From positions 1-64,000 of the forward strand of contig JAANDG010000650.1 of assembly GCA_036852015.1 (NCBI GenBank): a stretch of 64,000 bases of DNA, in the 5' to 3' direction. Shown here piece by piece: positions 13,601 through 22,935 of the stretch. Each line of letters begins with the position of its first letter. Within the stretch, counting starts at the first letter, position 1. The notes below the pieces were generated by a model. It was given only the letters and a program-made list of their open reading frames with translations, was not told the origin of the DNA and did no database searches. Source of the stretch: Pelodera strongyloides (Eukaryota; Nematoda; Chromadorea; Rhabditida; Rhabditidae). The translations under genes and the position numbers were made by a program.

Positions 13601-16600
13601 TATGTGCCCTGATATTTCTGTTTAGGTACCATCAGCGGCTACCTCAATAGCTCTGGCGGGGCTCGGTGTGCCTACAGTAGCAAGCAGCAATGATTTTGAT
13701 GACGTGCGTCATTCCCGACTTTATAATTTATTAAGTACATAGCAAATCAAAAAAAGCAATATAAAGCTAATAAGAACAGCGGTAATAACACCAAATGAGA
13801 CAAAATTAAGGATTACAGTCTCATAAATTGTAAGTCCAATCGTATACTCATGTTTGTTTAAAGGAGGAGGCTCACGAGTTCTAAGTGTTCGATTCCTTTC
13901 CTTTTTTCGAAAAAACATGGTAAATAACCACAAATAACATACATAGCCAAGCAAAGAAGTTATTTAATTTTTGAAAAAAATTTAATTTAAAAAAAACGAC
14001 CGTATGCTTTTAAACCCACCAGTAAAAAGCAAATATGCACGCAGTGTGAATAATAGTAAAACAGGTGTGCCTTTCTTTTGCACTACAAAGTACACAGGCC
14101 GTCTCATTTTGCTTTATTAATATGCATTTTACATAAAAGCTCATTTTACATATCAAAGAACTCTGTGAGCACTTTGCCCAGCGATGAACATGCCCTTAAT
14201 GTCAGGTTTGTAGGTAAACAGTGGTGATAAAAGTCGTTCGTTTTTAGGAGCTATATTTAGTATCGGGATTAGCTGATAATGGCTTTTTCCTCTGATATCC
14301 AAACTACTGTTTTATAGGCTCTTCCTGACTCCTTTCAATTATTAAAAGATCATTCGTTCTTTTTTTGCAGACCTTCAACTGGTACGTCAGGGCACTCCCC
14401 AACCAATTGAGCCCGACCGAAAATCGCCTAAATGTTGTTGATTACGGAATCTCATGCAATAATCATATTTCAGTAAGCTATTTTGTTTAGTTTCTCGGCC
14501 GATCAATTTGGGCTAGTACTAGTACTTGGAGAACACATTGCTAACATCTGTTAAAACACCAGGTTTTCGTGAAATCGGGCTCGGGACAGTGTGAGGAAAC
14601 GTGTGATTATCGTGTGCTTACTCGTGGAATGAACTACACCTGTCAGGCTAGAGAAGGTGCGTCTTTTTTATTTGTGGTTAAATCAACCGCAATATGGTTT
14701 ATAAACGTCAAGCAAAAGTAGTTATTATTTCGAGCCCTAACAACACTCAAAACGGTTGGGTGCCTAATGTGTACAATCCAGTTCTTTCTTACATATGCAT
14801 TTCGGAAGATTGATTGCGTAAATTTCAGAGGTAGTTCAGTGCACATTCGACAAGCTAGCTGGGGCAACTGAGTGCGCCTACAGTGTTGAGACTATTGGGC
14901 CAGCACAGGTGCGTTGCTATCAATGGGGCCATTTCCTAAAAGCTATTTTAATAAAAAAAGTAATCGAAATTGTCATAACAAAAGCTGTTGAGTGAAAAGT
15001 TCAGGTTGGATTTGGCTATTCAACCACGCAAACGGAGGTGTTTTTGGAGACTTGCATCAATACAGGTGAACATTTAAGACTATTATTTTCAAATAAATTT
15101 TGAATGAAAACAATTGGAATTTGAAATTCGCACATTTCTTGTTAAAGCCACACTTGACTGGGCATCCTTTCTGAGGGTCTCTTATGATTTAGGACCAGTC
15201 TCCACTTGGATGAACATTCGTTTCAACGGAGCGCAAAGTCCAGACTCAGATGGCACCGCCGGAAGTATTCAAGTGAGTTTTGATAGATGCACGATGCAAG
15301 TGTACCTAATTCTCCATACTGGATTATTTTAATTAAGGAGCGTGTTGAAAATTGACTGTAGCAGAATTTTTTAGAACTTCCCGTATGCATCGTTCATGCC
15401 GGTCAACAGTTCCTACGCATTTGGGGAACAAACTCCCTTATTGGCGGCTCCAAGTGTCCGCAACCAAAGTTGTCCATACCGTTATATACCACTCGTGCCG
15501 GAATGTTCGGACAATGTTGGATTTGTCACACAGGTAGGTCCCTCTAAAATAATACATTGTTTTTTGATGGCATTATAAGAATGATTCGACATTTCACAAC
15601 GAAATAATCATTTTTTTTTTAGATTCGTGCGCTGGACCAGATGAACCGTGTAGTTGAAAAGGCTGTTTTCACACCTTGTATCAGCGCTGACGGTAATAGA
15701 TCATTACAAATCTGTTTGTGTCACTTTGAATTGTTCTTCCGATATAGTTCGTTGATGTCACTGTTGTTTCATTGACATTTCGTTTTAGCATCTACTTGCG
15801 TTAATGGGAAGATTGCGGATAATATTTGTGTCTGTACGGAAGGTTGGCGTGGCTTCGACTGCTCGGTACGGTTTGCTTCGACCCTCTCTCTATTCGAGTG
15901 ATGGAAATCTATTCTCCCCTGCAACGTACCAGATTAGAGTTCATATTTTGCCTTTTTAAATTCAATGTTAGTTAACAGGTTATGAAACAGTAGAATTATT
16001 TTACACAATGTACTCAGGTTTTAATTTTCCTCGTATATTCTCTTCAGATTCCTGTGTGTGAGAGTGGCGGAACCCCCAGTGGAACTGTCTGTCACTGCCC
16101 GCCAGATAAATTTGGTGTTCGTTGTCACAGTAAGCAGTTTAACTACTTCCCTAACAGTGGACTTGATCGTTGGTGTACAATGTGGTCATACTAGAACAAT
16201 ATGTATGTATTAATATGTACTTTCTAGGTTGGCTCCTTCCTTATTCCGCACAACGTTACGTTACTTTCTTAGTCGACGTTCAAGCTTCGGAAACAGACAT
16301 ACAACAGTTTAAGGCAACGAGATTGTGTTATTTAGTTGATTTTTGATTCGATTTTAATTTTCTTAAAGCGAATTACCACCCGGTTTGGAGTTTTTTGTTC
16401 AGAAATAGTTCAATTTTTTTAATTAATGGAACACAATATAAGAAATAAAACAAATAAATGGAAAATTGAGAAAAAAAACTCACAATTTGAATTTTGTGAA
16501 AATATTGCTAGGGGTCTACGCCCAAAACATTGCCAGCCCTTTTATAGACCAATGGGCATTTTCAAATTTTTTGGAGATTGGGTGTCAAAATAGCACTCGC

Positions 16601-19600
16601 TCTTATCAGCCACCCTGTGCATTCCAAATCAAGTACCTCCATAGCGTAGTGGCAGCGAAGTGACTTTTGGCGCCGGAGCGCACGGGTGACCCTGGTTTAA
16701 TTCCAAACCGACCGGTATTTCGCTTTTAGGTAAAATATGTCACAAGGAATCTTTTGTGCGATTCTAAGATCTGCCTGTCCAAGTGTTGCATTTTAGGACT
16801 CTATCAAACTGACTGCCACAAATCTCGGATTCGAAACCACCAGATACGTAATTGGTTCAACGGATGGTCATGTCTATGGATATGATGTATGTGTTTATTG
16901 TGTACAGAACCTACACTGGATGAATGCACCAATTACTCCTAACAGCCAGGCTTACATAATTCACCTTTTACGAACTGGATACATTTATTATTATTAAGCA
17001 ATTGCTTTGCATTTTTCCATTTAATTCAGAAAATTCAATCGAGTGCTGAACTCCAGGCTGTACTAGGTCATATTAAAGGACCGATGTCGCGCACGACGGA
17101 CATGATTAAACAGTAAGCAACATATTCCCTTTTTATCACACTGATTGTAAGGCAGCATTAAAAACTACACGTTCAATGGGCTTATAAGGTGGAAGACAGT
17201 GGATACAAAACTCGGTATGTTGGTAACGTGTAACCAAGCAGATTCAGTTGTACAACTGTGTACTGCAATTTGCTTTCTGTTTTGATTGTTGTCAAAACGT
17301 TGTCGTGTAGTGTTGGGATCACGTTGTATAAAGTTAAGCGCTTGACTGTTCTTCGTCCATTAGTGAGCTTGGGTGACCGTTTCCTGTTTTATTGGCTATA
17401 GAGATTGTTGACATCCAACAGAAACATATTTAACATAGAGCTAGAATGAATTCATTAAAAAGGAAACTATGGAATGAGTGAATTTGGTCGGCAACATTCA
17501 TTCTCTAGGACACTCGCACTATTACTGGATGAGTTGCCATTGGTAGACAAGGACATTGGACAGCAAAACTGGCAAGATGACATAGACCCCAGCCTCCTCA
17601 CAATGACCATTTTACTCGACACAACTGATGGGTAAGCGAAGTCAATTACTAGAGAAATAGTGTGGTCATAGAAAGGGAGCTGCCGTTTTTACCTACAATG
17701 TTTAAGATCATCAATTGTGTCTTATAATATGCAACTTTTTCATTTTTGTTTTCCATTACATATTTTTTTTAGATTTGATGTGAATCAGTTGGCAGTCACA
17801 ATTCAAGAAATGAAAGAGAAAGCGATTGATATACTCACGCTGGGCTTCGGCTCTGTCGATGTATCTGCGGTGAGTGAGAGGTGTTGCAAACATAAATAAA
17901 CTATATTGAAAGTACAGTTAGTTAAAAACAACGCGTATCCTGAGCATGTTTAGGGAATAAACGAAGAGTTAAGCGATATTTTTAATTGAATATTCTGTTA
18001 ATTTAGTACTCGAGTTGGGGAGACGCAGTCAATGTTGCTTCAGCTTCTGAAGCTCTCGAGAAGATTGCGGGTTTGAACAAAGTGTGGGTTCCCATTTTAT
18101 AGTGTTCTTGTTATTCGGCCCGCACGTCGAACTTTTTTTTCGATTCATGCATGTACTAGAAAGTTGCGCATTGCTTGGATAGAAAATCAGTGTGATTGTT
18201 AAGTGAACTAACCTCCCCACTGCCAACGACAACAACAACAGCACCACCAACCACTACGTTCGGACCACCACGTAAGTTCCAAATGACAAACAAATGTTGT
18301 TAATTTTGGTTAAAAAAGTTGTTGACCGGAAATTCATAGAATCTTTCACTATCATGTATATTTCCTTGCACACAATATCTCCTCTACAAGATGTTCTTTA
18401 TAGCGGGTCTGAAGGGGTTGAAAGTGAATATTTTCCTCATGCTCGAAGTCTCCGACAGGCCCAACACGATCCAGGTGTTTTTTTGTTGATTCGGAGATTT
18501 CCTTGAAATTAAAACAAATCCATTATACCTAACGCGATGTTCAAGGTCCGAACGTAAGCATAAGTATGGCTTTGTTTTAGTTCCTAAATATCCTGGGGCC
18601 ATTTATGGCAGCCCTGGATCTGCCAGCGTCCAAAGATTTTGGTCTAAATGGAAAGGTGGGCGCATGTGAAGATAAGGACACATCAAAATGGACGACTAGT
18701 ATAGCAGGTATGCAATCTATTTATGAGGTGGCAATGAACGAGCGAAACTATTTTCCGACTTAGAACATGATTCCTATGCGAAGATACAACTACATAGAAC
18801 TATTGAGCTGCGTGTTAAGAAAGTGTACTATGGATATCATGGTCGACGTAGCGAGTGATGCTTTGGCGGCAGCAAGAATAGGTTATGAAAAATGTTTGTT
18901 TATTTTTTATTCGACATTTGAGAATTTATTTCAGGGTACGGCTACTACAACAATACATACGTGGCCAATAATCAAATTACCTACTGCACATTCTCATACA
19001 AATCCTTTAATTCGACAATTGTGACTCAAACGGGCACCTACAGTCCAATAGTAACCGACATGGAATGGTAGGGTTATTTGTTCTTAAATACCTCATAATC
19101 CATTACTAGCAAAAGTAATTGAAGGATTTGGGTTTCTTTGACGTACTGTTTTTTTGTAGGCTTCTGTACCTATTTTCCTTGATAACTGGCCCTACAAAGT
19201 GTATTTGCGCAAGGAGAAACCAGACAGAAATCCCAAATCTGATGCTTTGGGTGCCGAACCGGCCAGAGTATGTTGCCTATTTTAAAGTAAACTATGTGTG
19301 CATATTCTGGGAGCGAGAGAGCGAGAGAGGTTGGGTGTGTTTGTGTGTGTGTTTGTGTGTGTATGTGTGTGTATGTATGTGTATGTGCGTGTGCGTGTGC
19401 GTGTGTGGTACATTGTGCATGTGCGTGGGCGTGGGTGTGTGCGTTTCGTCTGCGTGTGTGCGCGTATGTACATTGTGCATGTGTGTGTGTGTGCGTGTGT
19501 ATGTGCGTATGTGCGTGTGTATGTGCGTATACACAGGCTTACTGAAGTTATTTAGTTACGGTGGTCGCCAGTTTAGCTGGGATGAAGTGGAACGGAATAT

Positions 19601-22600
19601 ATCGAATTATGACCATTATTTGCTTCCGCTCCGTTTTAACAAGTCAGATGAGGTGAGCGAACGCATCTACTTGCGATAATATTCTTTTGCACAAACTTGT
19701 TCCAAACTATACATTTGCTTCTACACAAAAAGCAGTATCGATATTCAGCTCTATCTTTTTTGTGTATCAGCAACAATACGGTTCCGTATCAAGAACAGTA
19801 CGATGTGCCATCGAATTGGCATACGCTCAGCTTCTTAATAAATAACAGTTGTTGTCCCTATTTTCTATATTATTTTTTAGGGAATACTTATGCTAAATTG
19901 AGCGTTGAGACCAATCGCATGAAGATTAATTGACCAATCGCATAAAGAAAGCGAGGCAATTCTTAGTTAATTATTGCATTATGTATTCAGAAGGCTCAAA
20001 ACAAGATTTGGCAAAACATGACAGAAATTGCGCTAACGGACGCGAACGATGAGAAAGCCATACTCGCAGATCTTTGGGACTGGGTGTAGGTTATCCCACA
20101 TACCTTTCCGAACATACACGTTTAGTTAAATGGATTGGTAAACTCTAACTAATAGGACCAATCGTTTTTTTGTTGACTTGTGTTCTAAGAGTGCGTCTTT
20201 AGGCTATCAGCCACGCGTAAATCCACAAAGGCTCCTCCTACAACTGCACCCGCACCCATTCCGCCCGGTACGCATTTCTTGCATTTGCTGTTTTGACGAA
20301 ATTGTGAGTCATATTGCACCGTAGGAAAATAAAAGTTCATTTCATACATTTCATGTGCAGCTGGAATAAAAGGGCTGAAAGTGAGCCTGTACATCATGCT
20401 CGACGTCTCCAATAAGAATGACGCTGCCGAGGTAGTGCTGCTTATGTATTTAAAACTAATCTTCCCAAAATTTATTTATTTCTTTTTCTTTATGTTTACA
20501 CTTATGCACATAATTTTATTTAATATGTTTTCAGTTTCTTGCTATGCTAAAACCATTCATTGATGCTCTGGACTTACCAAATAAGCCAACTATTGGATTG
20601 ACTGGCAACATCAGAGAGGAAAGACTTTACGGTGTTGATGCCGACTGCGCAGATAACACCACTTTGTGGAACACAAGTGTCGCAGGTTGGAATAGCTCCG
20701 CATTTGCGCACTAATAATGTGGTAGAGCCCGTCTTTTTTTCTAGATTGAGAAATTAAATGTGTCCGAATTTCCTCTTTCTTCACGAAATGAAATAATTGG
20801 TATTCATCATTAGCCGAATTTTTTTTTTGAAAAATCATCTGAAAAATCGCGGCTAAGAATTTAGCTCCATTTTTGAATGAGTTTTGTTGATCTTCATACT
20901 TAAAATTGTAATCTTTAAGTAACAAGAAACCTAAAGTATAATTCACAAACGTGTATACATTCAAAGTTTTCACGGTAACATGAAATATGTAGTACAACGC
21001 GTGAGATTTGCCATCCCATACAAATTACTGCGCGATTTTGACCTAAAATAATATTAGGCTAAATAATGAATCCATGTAATGAATCCGAAATGTCATGAAC
21101 ATATCTAATGATACAGCTAGTCGTGACGTATGAGAAATCAGAAAGGGGGCACAATTTAGTTTCTACACTACATACTCCATGACATGTTCCTTATATCAAC
21201 AAATTCTTTAGGCTTTGCCTACTTTAACAGTACATTTGTGAACTGTCCGCTCGACTACTGCACATTCACATACGATGAATTTAATTCAACAATTGTGACG
21301 GACAAGACCATTCACAGTCCAACAATAGTGGATATGACCATGTACTGCTTCAACTATTTCTTTTCTTAGTTGAAATTAGTTGAAATCCCCTTCTTAGTTG
21401 AGATTAGTGCATATTAGTGCAGGATAAAATAGGAATTATTCAAGTCACACATTCCAGCATACTTCAAATGTTCCAACTGAAGACAAAGACTTGCATGTGC
21501 GCCAGAAATAATACGGAGGAGGTCCCCAGTTTGATGTTATGGGTGCCAAACGCGGCTAAGTTAGTTTACGTATAAGAAATTCCTTGGGAAAATCATGAAA
21601 ATTTATAAACAGTTTTCTCAATTAGGCGCAAACGTACATACAAATTTGAAGATGAAGATATGGGACTAAGTAAACAGTGTGACATAACACTAAAACCAGG
21701 GTATGCGATCCGTGAAGCAACATCCACGTCAATAATCCGTAGTTCCAAAAGGTCCTCAAAATGCCTCCCTCGATGTGCTTTCCGTCTAATACATGTAACA
21801 TTATGAAATTGTCCGTTCAAGTGCTTTACCAAACACCACCAAATAAATTTAATTTGCTACGGTACGAACATCATCGTTTCGACTGTACTCAATGCAATAT
21901 AATTGCATGCCTTCTCTTGTTTCTCTTGTTTCTCTAGTTACACATTTATTTTCATTTTGTAGGAAGAACGTTTTTAGACTTGGTTTTCTTCATTCAGAAG
22001 AAATCCGAAACGCGCCGCTACCTGCTTTTAGTCTTTAGTTACTACATGGATACAATTCAGTACAATTTAGGAACCAAACACTTGAACGTTGACCAAGTAT
22101 TGAATATAAATTAAAGTATCTAGGTATGGAGGCTCGGTCGAACCAAATTATCTGCAGGAAAACTTGGCCAATTACAAACACTTCTTCTTACCGTTATACT
22201 TCGACAACACTGATCCGGTTAGTGTAACATACATCACATTTCAACTGAATATATTGCTTGTGTAACTAACTTTAGTCCATTGGAATTACTTGATAATATC
22301 GTTTAGGATGCGGTAGACACGATCTGGAAGAGCATACCACAAGTTACGCTTGCGAATAAAAACAATTCCCAGGCGGTCGTTTCTGATCTGTGGAACTGGT
22401 TGTGAGTTTCTGCCGTATTCCGACTGACAATGAGGCCTTCTTTTTGGTAAAATTGTATAGCAAGCATCATCAGTGAAGTAAATTTCCTAGGTGATGTATG
22501 GTTGTTGATGTTAAAAATGAATAGTACTCTTCATTATGTGGAGTTCCAATCCTATTCTCGACTTCAGTCGTTCTATGTTGACTGTGTGTTGTAATAAATG

Positions 22601-22766
22601 TGTAATTTTTAGAATTAAAAATGGCGTTCCATCAAAGGACGAACAATCGTTTCAAATGCAGAAATCAATTGCGGATACGCAAGTTCAACACATAACAGAA
22701 GACGAACAAGCTGGAAGTGGTGTCCTCGAATACTTTAAGCACAAAATCTCAACATTATTTTATTAA
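1633..22766 (+). CDS. Large secreted EGF / vWA-like multidomain protein (IRG-7-like architecture), many exons
   Basis: The span covers many exons, not a continuous frame. The start is the ATG at 1633, just after a TTTCAG acceptor, and it encodes a hydrophobic signal peptide (MLHGYVVLLGLCF..). Exons I could join in frame: 1633-1705, 1797-1973 (EGF), 2239 onward, about 3642-3769, 6835-6917, 7511-7594, 7824-7908, 8012-8193, 8269-8329, 8592-8666, 9320-9424. Further exons run through EGF modules near 12.6 and 15.8-16.1 kb, a vWA-like region at 16.2-18.1 kb, Thr/Pro linkers, and two related C-terminal domains. The last exon ends with a stop at 22764-22766, followed by AATAAA at about 22,782. The mix of EGF and vWA-like modules resembles nematode secreted proteins such as IRG-7 of the immune/cuticle adhesion type; that is inference from architecture. 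It could be two adjacent genes. Several junctions between 2.4 and 12.4 kb could not be resolved in frame. Confidence 0.6.
1797..1973 (+). other. EGF-like exon 2 of the large secreted protein
   Basis: Acceptor TTTTCAG ends at 1796; the exon joins exon 1 in phase 1 and reads as a cysteine-rich EGF pair: CLNDGYFVNGTCKC.., then CVNGGVNF..CMCPPGFLGTHC. The spacing C-x-C-P-x-G-F/Y-x-G-x-x-C is the usual EGF C-terminal half. It follows the signal peptide directly, so the mature protein starts with EGF modules. The donor is at 1974 (GTATGG). Confidence 0.7.
3913..4174 (+). mobile_element. tRNA-derived SINE, copy 1
   Basis: The 5' part is tRNA-like, with an A box TGGCGCAGTGGC at about 3922 and a B box GGTTCGATCCC at about 3961, both matching RNA polymerase III internal promoter consensus. 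A tRNA-unrelated body follows, ending in a CTTTAT repeat tail. A perfect 12-bp target duplication TGTGTCTTTATT flanks it (3901-3912 and 4175-4186). It is nested in the left inverted repeat of the larger transposon, so it is younger than that insertion. Confidence 0.9.
6490..6585. repeat. Short GC-rich tandem repeat in the transposon arm
   Basis: Three consecutive units of about 32-34 bp, each containing AAATATTTTAGCTGG followed by a GCGGGTTCGC-like block. One related unit occurs, inverted, in the opposite arm near 4,390-4,440. Confidence 0.7.
12044..12221. mobile_element. 178-bp palindromic MITE
   Basis: The whole stretch folds back on itself: GTAACCAACAATT..AGGAATAC..AATCTATCGCAATT..ATTGGCCAAT at the left is the reverse complement, with few differences, of ATTGGCCAAT..AATTGCGATAGATT..GTATTCCT..GGTTAC at the right. 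The loop is about 25 bp. It lies between exons of the large secreted protein. No target duplication is clear. Confidence 0.8.
12585..12724 (+). other. EGF-like module in the middle of the large secreted protein
   Basis: Reads CVCSAGWTGDVCG then PVCLNGGTPLSNGLCKCVD..FFC, two EGF-type half modules. The donor is GGTAGC at about 12,725. It is followed in later exons (from about 12,809) by a domain beginning CRILGVYQHN.. and a run of exons to about 13.5 kb with vWA-like hydrophobic patterning. Confidence 0.55.
13859..13918 (+). mobile_element. Solo end of the 36-kb MITE family
   Basis: TTTAAAGGAGGAGGCTCACG followed by AGTTCTAAGTG..TTCCTTT matches both ends of the element at 36,041-36,496. No partner end was found nearby, so this seems to be a fragment within an intron. 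Confidence 0.55.
15789..16130 (+). other. Third EGF-like block, split by an intron
   Basis: Exon 15,789-15,866 reads STCVNGKIADNICVCTEGWR then GFDCS; after an intron, 16,048-16,130 reads IPVCESGGTPSGTVCHCPP then DKFGVRCH. The pairing of a CVCTEGWRG-type module with a second CxCPPxxFGxxC module matches the two earlier EGF blocks of this locus, which suggests each EGF block heads a repeat of EGF plus vWA-like domain. Confidence 0.6.
16365..16727. mobile_element. MITE with AAAGCGAAnTACC inverted repeats, inside a GC-AG intron
   Basis: The left end AAAGCGAATTACCACCCGGT and the reverse complement of the right end (AAAGCGAAATACCGGTCGGT) are inverted copies, about 363 bp apart. The same tip in inverted orientation occurs alone at 47,711-47,732. 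It lies inside the intron 16,314-16,796. Near its right end is a tRNA-like run (TAGCGTAGTGGC .. GGTTTAATTCC), which may be coincidence. Confidence 0.7.
18404..22401 (+). repeat. Intragenic tandem duplication of a C-terminal domain (two copies)
   Basis: Copy 1 runs from about 18,404 to 20,087 and copy 2 from about 20,361 to 22,401. Both begin with a G-x-KGLKV motif (GLKGLKVNIFLMLEVSD and GIKGLKVSLYIMLDVSN), then FLxxLxPFxxALDLP, a G-Y/F-x-Y-x-N-x-T-x-V segment, FNSTIVT, CxCARxNxTE-x-P-x-LMLWVPN, YGG, NYxHxxLPLxFxxxD, and DLWxW. The exon boundaries correspond. Each copy is preceded by a Thr/Pro-rich linker (about 18,200-18,270 and 20,215-20,265). This is a duplicated vWA-like extracellular domain in the sequence itself; the fold assignment is inference. 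Confidence 0.7.
19323..19545. repeat. (GT)n microsatellite in an intron
   Basis: About 220 bp of imperfect GT/GTATGT repeats, giving long artificial frames on both strands. It lies within copy 1 of the duplicated C-terminal domain, between its exons. Confidence 0.95.
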
Positions 22767-22935
22767 GTTGCTTGAGTGTCAAATAAATGCGAAAATGTAC
22801 ATAGTACAATAGACATAGCTGGGAAACATGCTCTTACTCTCATTTCACACATTATCACAGTCACTCATTTCGTTGAATTTAATTTACTGATTACTGGTCA
22901 ATTTGATTCGTAACTAATATTTTCCGTTTGTTTTA

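Noticed and set aside
16637..16720. tRNA-like sequence with TAGCGTAGTGGC and GGTTTAATTCC
   Set aside because: It overlaps the right inverted repeat of the 16.4-kb MITE, no acceptor stem is evident, and no target duplication was found; kept only as a remark.
19119..19679. Long Val/Cys and Thr/His frames over the GT tract
   Set aside because: Translations of a microsatellite; the flanking pieces belong to exons of the secreted protein in other joins.
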